From: Pseudorhodobacter sp. PARRP1 | GTDB lineage: Bacteria; Pseudomonadota; Alphaproteobacteria; Rhodobacterales; Rhodobacteraceae | DNA: 64,000 bases | Direction of reading: 5' to 3' | NCBI GenBank assembly: GCA_002256245.1 | Contig: NKIU01000006.1 | Coordinates: 124,001-188,000 of the forward strand | Shown: positions 39,720 through 47,586 of the stretch, in pieces | Layout: each line of letters begins with the position of its first letter | How positions within the stretch are numbered: position 1 is the first letter of the stretch | Notes under the pieces: generated by a model | The model's database searches: none | What the model was told of the DNA's origin: nothing | What the model saw: the letters and a program-made list of their open reading frames with translations, nothing else | Translations under genes and position numbers: made by a program

Positions 39720-42064
39720 TATCGGGCCACCCGCGAAAGGCCATAGGTGCTGGTCATCGCGTCCGCCATCGGGCCACGGCTTTGTGCGACATTGCCCGCA
39801 ATAGCGCCCTCGACCATCTCGACCACGACGTCGAGTATCCGGTTGTTGCCATCCGAGCGCTGAGTCTGAGAAGTCTTGCTGCCAGCCGGAGTGCTGATGT
39901 TGACGATCATGTCACCCCCACCACCGCCCGAAGCGCGCACACCGAGCCTGCCGCTGCCGTCGCGGTCAAGCGGCAGGATCGCTTCTGGCCCCGCCTCGCC
40001 CATCAAGCCGGTGCCTTTGGCAAACGGAAAGAAGGTCGGGCGATTGACGACGGAACCGGAATAGGCCGAGATGCCGGGGCCAGCATAGACGCCGCCGCGC
40101 GCATTTGTCTCCACAGCAGTGCCACCCGAAAGACCGCCCGTGATGCTGCCGACGATGCTGTCGATGAAGGGCGTGATGATCGACTCGGTGAACCTTTGCG
40201 CGGCAATCGCCGCCAGCTGCTGGATGACGAAATTTTTGAAATCGGCCATTGCGGCCTTGCCCTTCTTGGCCCCCGACAGGAAATCCGCAAAGCCCTTCTC
40301 GAAGTTCGACGACAGCCGGTCGGCAAGCCCTGCGCTGGCCTCATTCAAATCGCCCACAAGGCCTTTGACCTCGGCGCGCCATTTGGCGACGGCCGCTGCT
40401 GCCTTTGGCCCGGCCGCATCCGCTACCTTTTCCAGCTTCGGGATCAGATCGGCGATGCTGTTGGCGGCTTGATCCTTCGCCGAAGCGATGGCCTTGGTGC
40501 CCTCGGCCGTGCTCATCAGGCCAAGGCGCACCTTCTCGTGGATGGCCGCAACCTTGTCCTCAAGCGTCTGAAGCGCATCCTCGGCCGCTTTGACCAAGGC
40601 GTTGAAGCTGTCGGGATCGATTTTGGCCGCGCCGCCGCCGCCACCGCCGCCGCCGCTGGCTTTGGGGGCGTTCTTCTTGATCACCTCGTCCAAGGTCAGC
40701 GCGGGCGCGATGTAAGGTGCGCTGCTCGAACCATTTTTGCCACCGCGTTCAAAGGCGGGGCCGTTCGGCGTGCCGACCCCGGCCGCCGCGTTGATCGCTG
40801 TGCCCACGTAGAACGCCAAAAGGCGCGCCTTGCTGATTGCACCATCCAGCCAGCCCGGACCCGGCTCTGTTCCGGCCAGCTGCTGCGCTGCCGCGACAGC
40901 GTCCATCAGCCGCGCGGCCAGCTCGGCGGCAAACGCTTGCGCAGGCTCGAGGTTGTTGGTGCTCTCGGCAGCTTTGGAGGCGATCCCGGCAAGCGCTTCT
41001 GCGGCATCTCGCAGCGGCGCGGGCAATTCCGAGCCTACCGGCACCATCTGCTGAAGGATAGCCAGAGCAGCACCAGCCTTGTCACGAATGTCTTCCATCT
41101 GGGTCGCGTTGCCCAAAGCATCAAGCGCGGCCGAGAGAGCAACAACTTGATCGACAGATAGGCCCAGCTTTGCCGCCGCCTCTGCCGCATTGCTTTCAAA
41201 CACCGCGAGGTTGTCTTTGGCGTTCGCGATATCTTGCGCCATGTCAGCCGGGATGCTGGCGAGATATGATTTGGCGTCCGCAATGTTTTTGACTTCCACG
41301 AGCACACCGGAGAGGCCTGCTTTCAACGGGTCGATTGTGGTGCTCATCTCCTCCAGAGATTTGCCCAATGCCACCCCGGCCATGTATTCCGAAAATCCTT
41401 TGACCTGACTCGCAAAGACGCCGAACTTCTCGCTCAACTCAACGGTGCTGGTGACGGATTGCTTGGTGTAGCGGTCATACTCGTCCATCGCGGAAATCAG
41501 TGCACCAAGCTGTTTTTCGAGCGCCTCGCCTTGATCGGCTGTCCCCCCAAACGCTGACATCACGATGGGCAGCGCCACCCCGGCCATGAGCCCCGCCGCT
41601 GTTCCCACAGCGCCGAAGGCCAGCCCGATATCGGGCAACTGGATCGCCAATGCCTGAACAAAATTGCCCGACGCCATGGTTTGCTGACCGACCTGTGACA
41701 GCTGCTGGGTGAGCATGCGCATGCCGCCACCGGAAGCTTTTGCGCCATTACCGCTGGCAATCAGGTTGGCTTCCAGTTTGCTGGCTTGTGCCGCAAGTGC
41801 AGCCGTCTGCGCGACGGCATCCTTCTCGGCGGCGACAACGCTGCCCAACTCCACCTTCAGCTCCTCGAGCTTGCCCTCAAGGCCAGCAATGGCCGGTGTC
41901 GCCTTTGTCGCCCCGCCTGCAAGCGCCGGGCCGACCTTTGCCCCTTCGACAGAAGCACCCCGCGCAGCATCACCCACACCTTTCAGATCAGCCTTGGTCG
42001 CCGCCAGCGCGGCCTTCGCCTGGTCATTCTTGACCCGGAGTTCCATTGCGGCGGTCATATCCAT
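39719..42064 (-). CDS. Tail tape measure protein
   Basis: A 781-residue Ala-rich, mostly helical protein with long coiled-coil stretches and one hydrophobic region (VGTAAGLMAGVALPIVMSAFGG, about residue 150), typical of tape measure proteins that set tail length and pass into the cell membrane. It is short compared with many siphophages, which implies a tail of about 110-120 nm if the usual 1.5 Angstrom per residue rule holds. The glycine-rich linker (SGGGGGGGGAAK) is followed by a C-terminal tail-tip region (GPGISAYSGSVVNRPTFFPFAKGTGLMGEAGPEAILPL, quoted by its landmark GEAGPEAILPL). It follows the frameshifted chaperone gene, as usual. Confidence 0.92.
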   Translation of the reverse strand: MDMTAAMELRVKNDQAKAALAATKADLKGVGDAARGASVEGAKVGPALAGGATKATPAIAGLEGKLEELKVELGSVVAAEKDAVAQTAALAAQASKLEANLIASGNGAKASGGGMRMLTQQLSQVGQQTMASGNFVQALAIQLPDIGLAFGAVGTAAGLMAGVALPIVMSAFGGTADQGEALEKQLGALISAMDEYDRYTKQSVTSTVELSEKFGVFASQVKGFSEYMAGVALGKSLEEMSTTIDPLKAGLSGVLVEVKNIADAKSYLASIPADMAQDIANAKDNLAVFESNAAEAAAKLGLSVDQVVALSAALDALGNATQMEDIRDKAGAALAILQQMVPVGSELPAPLRDAAEALAGIASKAAESTNNLEPAQAFAAELAARLMDAVAAAQQLAGTEPGPGWLDGAISKARLLAFYVGTAINAAAGVGTPNGPAFERGGKNGSSSAPYIAPALTLDEVIKKNAPKASGGGGGGGGAAKIDPDSFNALVKAAEDALQTLEDKVAAIHEKVRLGLMSTAEGTKAIASAKDQAANSIADLIPKLEKVADAAGPKAAAAVAKWRAEVKGLVGDLNEASAGLADRLSSNFEKGFADFLSGAKKGKAAMADFKNFVIQQLAAIAAQRFTESIITPFIDSIVGSITGGLSGGTAVETNARGGVYAGPGISAYSGSVVNRPTFFPFAKGTGLMGEAGPEAILPLDRDGSGRLGVRASGGGGGDMIVNISTPAGSKTSQTQRSDGNNRILDVVVEMVEGAIAGNVAQSRGPMADAMTSTYGLSRVAR

Positions 42065-42082
42065 CAGCGGCCCTCCTCAGGC

Positions 42083-42720
42083 TCAAAGGCAGTGCAAGGC
42101 ACCGTCATGGTCGCCCCGCGTCGGGGCGCTTGGTTTGGTGGTGTTGCGCAGCCAATCGGCGATTTGCTGGCTGTCGCGCGTCACAGCAAAACTGATGGCG
42201 GCGATGGCGCGGGCGTCGTCTTTGGCGTCCTGGGCGATATGACCTGCCGACAGCGCCCCAAGCGCCGCGATGGTCAGCTCTCCAAGTTCTGCAAGGCTGT
42301 GTCCGCGTCGGACAAGCCAGGCGAAGGCTTCTCCCCAGCCAAGTTGATCATCAGCGCCATCATGCGCTCGCCCGCTGCCGCGCGTTCCGGCAACAGGCGG
42401 CGGGCGAAAAAATCGAAGTTCACCTCGTAGACCGCCGAGATCAGCCGCAGCATGTCGTCAGGATCAAGGTCCATCAGCCACGCCACATCCGCGCCGGTGA
42501 CGATGGCGACCGCCTGACAGGCGGCTTCGGTGTGATGGGTCAGCGCCCCCATGTAGTCAGCGGTGACGATCAGCGGCATGAACGGATCACTGGCCTTTGC
42601 GAAAGCCGCCAGCTGGCGCACTTTCAGGTTCGGCACCAAAAGGCTTTTGCCCGCGATGGTGAAGCTGCGGGTTTCCGGGAAAATCGCGGCCAGTTCGTCA
42701 GTTTTTTCCATGTCCCTCAC
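42083..42720 (-). CDS. Frameshifted tail assembly chaperone (GT-type fusion)
   Basis: If ribosomes slip -1 at T TTT TTC (42412-42406), the chaperone reading continues from base 42406 in the new frame without any stop for 107 more codons, to a TGA at 42083-42085, giving a 212-residue fusion. The extension contains WGEAFAWLVRRGHSLAELGE, LTIAALGALSAGHIAQDAK and ends DHDGALHCL; it has no start codon of its own and normal protein-like composition. Gene order (tube, chaperone, overlapping extension, tape measure) is that of lambda V-G-GT-H, where the same type of frameshift makes gpGT. Confidence 0.82.
42274..42720 (-). CDS. Tail assembly chaperone (G-type product)
   Basis: The unshifted product has 148 residues: FPETRSFTIAGKSLLVPNLKVRQLAAFAKA (in part), then a helical domain DLDPDDMLRLISAVYEVNFDFFARRLLPE. 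It binds the tape measure protein and tube subunits before tail assembly. It starts with GTG at 42720 overlapping the tube gene stop (GTGA); an ATG at 42711 is the alternative, with GAGGG close upstream. The last 43 codons are read in two frames because of the frameshift described separately. Confidence 0.85.
   Translation of the reverse strand: MRDMEKTDELAAIFPETRSFTIAGKSLLVPNLKVRQLAAFAKASDPFMPLIVTADYMGALTHHTEAACQAVAIVTGADVAWLMDLDPDDMLRLISAVYEVNFDFFARRLLPERAAAGERMMALMINLAGEKPSPGLSDADTALQNLES
42406..42412 (-). other. Programmed -1 frameshift slippery site T TTT TTC
   Basis: In the zero frame the codons read GAT TTT TTC GCC, so the heptamer T TTT TTC has the canonical X XXY YYZ phasing. It begins at the last base of codon 103 of the chaperone gene; the two slippery codons are 104 and 105. 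Confidence 0.85.
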
Positions 42721-43682
42721 CGTGCGATGATGGTCAGTTCGGGCGCGCCAGTCACACCCGGCAAAGCCCGCAGATCGGTGCTGATCATGATGTTGCCATC
42801 ATCATCAATCGCCTGCGGGTTGGTGCGCTGGATGCGCGGAGCGAACACACCGATCCGCTTGCCTGCGGTGGTGCCGTGATTGAAGCCCAGAGAGGTCAGC
42901 GACGCCGTATTGATGTCGCTGCGCCAGGTGATTTCGTCCGCATCGGAAAGTTCGACGGTCATCTGGCCACTGACGGCGCGGTCAGTGATAGCAATTTTCT
43001 CGCCGCCCAGCAGCTTGCGATGCGCGAGCTTGTTGCCGATGTCATAGGTAATGCCCTTGGAGGCCAAAGAGACGCCGCTGGCAATGACGCCTGCGGTCAA
43101 ACCCGCGCCGAGCAAAATGTCACCAGAATTGTCCGTTGTGACAACCTGCGGCGTCTGGAACGCGGACAGGTCAATTGCAGGCACCGTGGCGCTTAGGGCC
43201 TGCGTGTCAAAACCCCAAAACTCAAAGTCGATTGTCGGCACCTGGTAGGCTGACAAGTTCAACTTGGCCGTGCCGCGCGATCCTCGGGCGATATATCGCA
43301 CCCCGTCCCGGAAAAACCGGAAGGTGCCGCCTTCAAAAGCGCTGTTGATCAACGCATATTCAACGCGGTTCGCAGCCACAATCGTTTCGGCAAAACCACA
43401 AGCGCGGAGCAGTTTGCCCCATGCAGGCGGCGTGCCAGCTGCCCCGGAGCCCACCATTTCGACGGAAAAATTCAGCTTGGCGCGGCGAGTCGCGGGCAAC
43501 TCTTCCGAGTTTCCCATCCAAGGCGTCACCAGATTGCGCGCCACATTGTCAGGCTCGATGACGAACGCTGGCGGTCCAGCCAGAAGGATCGCGTCCGCTG
43601 CGGTGAACGTGGCGTCTGGCGTGCCATAAGTGGCTTCCAGCTTGAACATGACCGCAGAGCGGCGGGTGTAACGATCAGCCAT
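42717..43682 (-). CDS. Major tail tube protein
   Basis: A 321-residue protein in the position of the tail tube subunit. Start region KLEATYGTPDATFTAADAILL, then TRRAKLNFSVEMVGSGAAGTPPAWGKLLRACGF (in part), YQVPTIDFEFWGFDT and WRSDINTASLTSLGF. The pattern of a beta-sandwich with long loops and the phrase PAWGKLLRACGF is common in siphophage tube proteins. It starts one base over the stop of the gene before (TGATG) and is followed by the chaperone, as expected. Confidence 0.85.
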   Translation of the reverse strand: MADRYTRRSAVMFKLEATYGTPDATFTAADAILLAGPPAFVIEPDNVARNLVTPWMGNSEELPATRRAKLNFSVEMVGSGAAGTPPAWGKLLRACGFAETIVAANRVEYALINSAFEGGTFRFFRDGVRYIARGSRGTAKLNLSAYQVPTIDFEFWGFDTQALSATVPAIDLSAFQTPQVVTTDNSGDILLGAGLTAGVIASGVSLASKGITYDIGNKLAHRKLLGGEKIAITDRAVSGQMTVELSDADEITWRSDINTASLTSLGFNHGTTAGKRIGVFAPRIQRTNPQAIDDDGNIMISTDLRALPGVTGAPELTIIAR

Positions 43683-43894
43683 CAGCGGGCCTCCTCAGGA
43701 TCGGGTTTAACGGGGGTTTTAACGCCCCCTTCAACGGCCTCCGGCTCGGGCACCGGTAGCGGCACGTGGACCAGCGTGTTGGCCTCTTCGTTCAGAACGA
43801 AGCTGCCGCCATGCGGCGGGATCGGCATGGGCGGGGCGTCGGGCACTTCGGCCTGATCAGCAATCAGAGCGGGCGCGGTTTTGGCGGGTTTCAT
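43682..43894 (-). CDS. Small Pro-rich phage protein
   Basis: A 70-residue acidic, proline-rich protein (MKPAKTAPALIADQAEVPDAPPMPIPPHGGSFVLNEE, quoted in part). It is placed between the tail terminator and tube genes and overlaps both (ATGA and TGATG). Probably largely disordered with one short beta segment (GGSFVLNEEANTLVHVPL). No known function. Confidence 0.7.
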   Translation of the reverse strand: MKPAKTAPALIADQAEVPDAPPMPIPPHGGSFVLNEEANTLVHVPLPVPEPEAVEGGVKTPVKPDPEEAR

Positions 43895-44331
43895 GTGGGG
43901 ATGATCCTCAGTTGGTCGGACAGGGAAAACGAAATCTCGTAGGTCAGCACGCCTTGCCCGGCGTCAACGAGGGTGGACCGCTGGAAGATCATCACCCCGA
44001 TCCGCGCGCCAAACTCCCAGCCCACAAGCGCGCCAATGACCGCCTCGATCATATCGGCAGCGGGCGTCAAACTACGGGCGGCGGCGGCATCGGCCGCGCG
44101 CAGCGACAGGATAATCGAGAACAGCCGTTCGACCTTCTGGATATACATCCCCATTTGCGGCTGCATCGGCTTGCCCACGATTCCGGTGGGCACCACATGG
44201 GCGGCGGGCATCGACTGCGGGCGCTTGCCGGTCGCCGCAAGGGCTGCAAACTCTGCAGCTCCGGCCACGCGCTGGCCAAGGCCCGGCACACGATCCTTAA
44301 GGCGCTGGATGATCAGATCAACATCCGACAT
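43891..44331 (-). CDS. Tail terminator-like protein
   Basis: A 146-residue protein following the gp36-like gene. It resembles the tail terminator/completion proteins of siphophages: an N-terminal helix (LIIQRLKDRVPGLGQRVAGAAEFAAL), a central QPQMGMYIQKVERLFSIILSLRAAD strand pair and a C-terminal EFGARIGVMIFQRSTLVDAGQGVLTYEISFSL (in part). Identification by position and fold impression rather than a firm motif. Confidence 0.7.
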   Translation of the reverse strand: MSDVDLIIQRLKDRVPGLGQRVAGAAEFAALAATGKRPQSMPAAHVVPTGIVGKPMQPQMGMYIQKVERLFSIILSLRAADAAAARSLTPAADMIEAVIGALVGWEFGARIGVMIFQRSTLVDAGQGVLTYEISFSLSDQLRIIPT

Positions 44332-44762
44332 CAGATGAAGCCCTTCATGCTGGCTTCGGTGAATGGCCGCTCGCGATCCGTGGTGCGCACGCCCTGCGCG
44401 TCGGAAGACTGCGGGGCAATGCCCTCGGCCGGGATGGCGATAGCGCCGGTGCTGATCTTGTCGAGCATCTTAAGCGCGACGTCATAATCCTTGCTGATCT
44501 TGGGATCGGGATCGTTGACGTGCAGTTTGTAGATCGCGATCTGCAGCGCCAGGTCCACGACCATCGGCGGCACCAGTGCAAGAGGCAGGGTGTAGCGGGT
44601 GCCCAAGAAGCCGTCGATCATCGCATCGGTATCCGCCAGGGCGCGATTGATCACGGCGGCATCGATGACGCCGGTCGCCACCGCCGCGCGGTCCGTCAGT
44701 TCGACCAGCATCGCTTCACCGAAGCGGTCGGTCAGGGTGGCTTGGGTGGCGTAAGTCATCAT
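44331..44762 (-). CDS. Mu gp36-like head-tail connector (DUF1320)
   Basis: A 143-residue protein of the DUF1320 family. Typical are YATQATLTDRFGEAMLVELTDR at the N terminus and the helical core DAMIDGFLGTRYTLPLALVPPMVVDLALQIAIYKLH (in part), ending with an acidic tail. In Mu, gp36 lies after the capsid gene and is thought to connect head and tail. Here it is placed between head and tail genes in the same way. ATG overlap of one base with the next gene. Confidence 0.88.
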   Translation of the reverse strand: MMTYATQATLTDRFGEAMLVELTDRAAVATGVIDAAVINRALADTDAMIDGFLGTRYTLPLALVPPMVVDLALQIAIYKLHVNDPDPKISKDYDVALKMLDKISTGAIAIPAEGIAPQSSDAQGVRTTDRERPFTEASMKGFI

Positions 44763-44828
44763 GGGCCTCGGGCGGGGGAAAGGATCGGCGCGGGGCGAGC
44801 GGACTCGCCCCGGCCAGAGCGTTCGAAT

Positions 44829-45107
44829 TCAGCCGGCGAGCATCTGCACGGCCGGGCGGCCGAGAAAGCCGGGGACGCGCACGCCGCCGACCTGACGATC
44901 ATTCAAAGCGGTTGCCGCCATCTGGATGCGGCGGGCGGGTTTGGCCTGTTTTGCAAGGCGCGGGATAAAGTCGATGGCCCAGACCGTCACCTCGCGGACG
45001 AGCGAGCCGAAGCGGACAACCAGATCGCAGACAAACATGGCGACCGCGGCCAAAGCGGCAGAGGCCAGAGCAAACGCAAACATCGGCAGAGAGAAGATAC
45101 GGCGCAT
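44829..45107 (-). CDS. Small membrane protein in head-tail region
   Basis: A 92-residue ORF, start at 45107 with AAAGGATGCACA upstream. The N terminus RRIFSLPMFAFALASAALAAVAMFVCDLVV (in part) is one strongly hydrophobic helix, followed by a basic region. An ATG further upstream at 45359 would give an Arg-rich extension that looks like chance. It is unusual to find a membrane protein between capsid and connector genes. It might be an exclusion or lysis-timing factor, but nothing proves that. The gap 45108-45288 shows nothing else. Confidence 0.55.
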   Translation of the reverse strand: MRRIFSLPMFAFALASAALAAVAMFVCDLVVRFGSLVREVTVWAIDFIPRLAKQAKPARRIQMAATALNDRQVGGVRVPGFLGRPAVQMLAG

Positions 45108-45288
45108 TGTGCATCCTTTGAGGTTGACGGGGAAACTGGTGGCCGTGCTCTCCGGCCTGTCACGGTCATCATCCGCCGTTGCAGCGCCACTTCGCGGTGA
45201 CGCGCGCCTACTCGGATCGGCTGAGGCGGGGTTTCTGGTGCGGCCCCGTTTATCCATCAGCTTCGCGATTGATCCTTTCGCTTGGAAT

Positions 45289-45513
45289 TCAGGTGGTCGG
45301 TGAATCGACCTGCGCAGGCTCGACAGGCTCTGCATCGGCTTCGTCAAACTCAACGACACCAGAGGCCTTCAGCTGTCGGGCGTCATCCAGCGGAAGCGCC
45401 AGCACATCGCCATCTTCATAGGCGATGCCATCACGGTTGAGGTTGTCGAGGACCGTAACCGGCACCTGAAGCGGGCCGGAAGTCGATGCACGGGCAGTTG
45501 GCTTTTTTGCCAT
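45289..45513 (-). CDS. Mu gp35-like small head protein
   Basis: A 74-residue protein: VPVTVLDNLNRDGIAYEDGDVLALPLDDARQLKASGVVEF, quoted in part, is the compact domain (HI1506/gp35-like) found between the major capsid protein and gp36 in Mu-like phages. An acidic tail follows. GGAGCCGAAA precedes the ATG. Its function in the virion is not known. Confidence 0.78.
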   Translation of the reverse strand: MAKKPTARASTSGPLQVPVTVLDNLNRDGIAYEDGDVLALPLDDARQLKASGVVEFDEADAEPVEPAQVDSPTT

Positions 45514-45580
45514 TTTCGGCTCCTTGGGTTGGTTTGACGAAGGCGGCAGCGGTGCCGCCGCCTCTGGTAAAACCGACCGA

Positions 45581-46555
45581 TCAGACCACTGCGTTCTGGA
45601 TGAAGTAGCCCACGTCCTGAGCGCTGATCAGTTCGCGCACCCGCTCGCCGCTGCGCACGCGGTGACCGCCTTGCAGGCCGATATCCGGGTCTTCGATGCG
45701 CCCTGCGATGCGGTCGCCATATTGCGCGGTGAAGCCAAAGGTGATGCCGCCCTGTTCAACCGAAGCCAGTGGGTTGAGATACAAGAGCGAGATATGCTTG
45801 CCCCACATCCGCGACAGTGACGTGGTCTGCCCCTGCTTGGCGGTGTTCATCATCGCATCGCCCACCAGCACATCGGTGATGCCATCCCCGGCCAGCAATT
45901 CCTTGAACTGCTCGATAGAAATCCGGCCTTGGTTAGTGACGTTGCCTTTGACCGCGTTCACGATTTTCGGGTGCGACGAGATCTTCGACCAGACCTCCCG
46001 CCCCATCACCACAGTGTTCGGGCGATAGACCAGGGTGGAGTCCATCCCGGCCGCCAGAACACCAATCGGGTCGGAGTTGGTGTAGTCCGAGAACTGCGAG
46101 GTGCCCGAAAGGGTAATCCGGCGCGCGGCGGCATAGGTGCCAAGGTTGAACACCAAAGCTGCGGCGCGGGCCTCGCGGATGTTCTCGATGGTCTCGGTCA
46201 GCATTTCGACCGCGCGGGCCTCGGGATCAAACACCGTGCGGCCTTGGGCGCGGGCGGAGTCTGCCACATCGATATCCGATTGCGGGATTGGGCTGTCGAG
46301 GCCGTAGTCCACGACATCGGAAGTGACTTCAGTGCCGGTGAATTCCAGCTGCTTCACCGCACCTTTGCGGCCCACGCGGGCGTCGGGCACGTTGAAGGCT
46401 TCCGAGATCGGATAGACCGTGTATTTGAACTTCTCGTTCGACACGGGCAGGCGCGGCAGAACCTTGTCGGCAATCCGCATGGCGGAGCCGTTTTTGTAGC
46501 CGATGGCCACAGCGGTAAGCGTGGCATCGACAACGAAGGGGCGAGTGGTGGCCAT
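45581..46555 (-). CDS. Major capsid protein
   Basis: A 324-residue capsid protein in the position of Mu gpT but of a different subfamily. Landmarks are GYKNGSAMRIADKVLPRLPVSNEKFKY (in part), VGRKGAVKQLEFTGTEVTSD, DVADSARAQGRTVFDPEARAVEMLTETIENIREARAA (in part), and NTVVMGREVWSKISSHPKIVNAVKG (in part), the usual HK97-fold spine and P-domain pattern of major capsid proteins annotated in Rhodobacteraceae prophages. It follows the decoration-like gene after 18 bases. Confidence 0.88.
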   Translation of the reverse strand: MATTRPFVVDATLTAVAIGYKNGSAMRIADKVLPRLPVSNEKFKYTVYPISEAFNVPDARVGRKGAVKQLEFTGTEVTSDVVDYGLDSPIPQSDIDVADSARAQGRTVFDPEARAVEMLTETIENIREARAAALVFNLGTYAAARRITLSGTSQFSDYTNSDPIGVLAAGMDSTLVYRPNTVVMGREVWSKISSHPKIVNAVKGNVTNQGRISIEQFKELLAGDGITDVLVGDAMMNTAKQGQTTSLSRMWGKHISLLYLNPLASVEQGGITFGFTAQYGDRIAGRIEDPDIGLQGGHRVRSGERVRELISAQDVGYFIQNAVV

Positions 46556-46573
46556 TTGTGAACCTTTCGGGGA

Positions 46574-46957
46574 TCAGGTGCCGCGATAGAACGCGGAGTT
46601 TTCGAGGAGGACTTCGATGACATCGCCCGCGACGCCGGGTGCCAGGGCGCGACCAATGACGCTCATGAACACAGCAGCAGTCGGCACCGCGACGATGGCA
46701 TTGCCACTGGCGTCTGCGGTCAGCATCGCGCCAGCCGTTACGGTGCCGCCGAGGGTCACCAGAGCGATGCCGGTCAGGAGCACATCGGCCATGTCACCCG
46801 AGGCGGTGGCCAAGGAGCCGGTGACGCCCACAAACGGGTCGGCGTTGGTCGTGGCCGGTGCGACCTTGGACGAGGCGGCAACGTCAGAAAACTTGACGAT
46901 CTTGTATGCCGCGATTGCGGCATTGGCCTCGAAGGCCCGGATCAGGGTCGGGATCAC
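46574..46957 (-). CDS. DUF2190-like capsid decoration protein
   Basis: A 127-residue beta-rich protein: IRAFEANAAIAAYKIVKFSD, ADPFVGVTGSLATASGDMADVLLTGIALVTLGGTVTAGAMLTAD (in part) and GRALAPGVAGDVIEVLLE. This matches the DUF2190/capsid cement type, which binds the outer surface of the head. It overlaps the end of the protease/scaffold gene (ATGA) and precedes the capsid gene. Confidence 0.8.
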   Translation of the reverse strand: MIPTLIRAFEANAAIAAYKIVKFSDVAASSKVAPATTNADPFVGVTGSLATASGDMADVLLTGIALVTLGGTVTAGAMLTADASGNAIVAVPTAAVFMSVIGRALAPGVAGDVIEVLLENSAFYRGT

Positions 46958-47586
46958 AGCAACACCTCTTTCTTGACGTGGGCGATGGCATCGAACAGCG
47001 CGACGGTCAGACCCTTCGCCTTCTGCTCCGATTGGAAGGCGACCGCCCGGTCATGCAGGGCACGGCCCTGCTGCTCGGCGTTCAGGGCGGTCAGGTTGTT
47101 GTCGATCGACACTTCGCGCGGGGCGGGGTTTTCGGTCAGGCGGCCTGCGCTGAAGGACGGAATGGCGTTGATCGCCTTCTCGGTCTCGCCTGGATTTTCC
47201 ATGTGGCGCGAGATGTAGTAATCGCGCATCGGCTTCACGCCGGGGCGGGCATCGGCAATCGCGCGGTCCACGAAGCCTTCTGCCTTTTCACGCTTGATCT
47301 GCGCGTTCAGGCTGTTGAAGGAGGTGGTGACTTCGGTCAGCTGGCTTTGCAGTGCCACCACATCTTCGGGCTTGCTGGCCATCTTCGTTTGGGCGGCAGC
47401 GAGGATCGCAGCGGCATCCCCACCCGACACGCCCAAGGCCGTGCCGATGGCGGTGAGCGAAGCCTGCAAAGCTTGCTGCTCTGCCTTGGTGTCGGGTTGT
47501 TTCATCGATGCGATGGCCGCAACGATGTCATCCTCGGTGGCCGTTTCAGCCAAGCCGAGCGCCTTGGCAATTTTTGCCCAGTTCAT
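46954..47586 (-). CDS. Nested scaffold protein (gpZ-like) from internal start
   Basis: Inside the protease gene, in the same frame, the ATG at 47586 (MNWAKIAKALGLAE) is preceded by CAGGAGTCCCCC, a near-ideal ribosome binding site, far better than that of the full-length start. The 210-residue product would be the scaffold domain alone: a coiled-coil region (ALQSQLTEVTTSFNSLNAQI) and a C-terminal part ending FDAIAHVKKEVLL. Mu and lambda make their scaffolds from such nested genes (I/Z, C/Nu3). Confidence 0.82.
   Translation of the reverse strand: MNWAKIAKALGLAETATEDDIVAAIASMKQPDTKAEQQALQASLTAIGTALGVSGGDAAAILAAAQTKMASKPEDVVALQSQLTEVTTSFNSLNAQIKREKAEGFVDRAIADARPGVKPMRDYYISRHMENPGETEKAINAIPSFSAGRLTENPAPREVSIDNNLTALNAEQQGRALHDRAVAFQSEQKAKGLTVALFDAIAHVKKEVLL

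Noticed and set aside
44829-45359. 176-codon version of the small membrane protein
   Set aside because: The first 84 codons are Arg/Ser/Pro-rich with no ribosome binding site; the ATG at 45107 has a good site.
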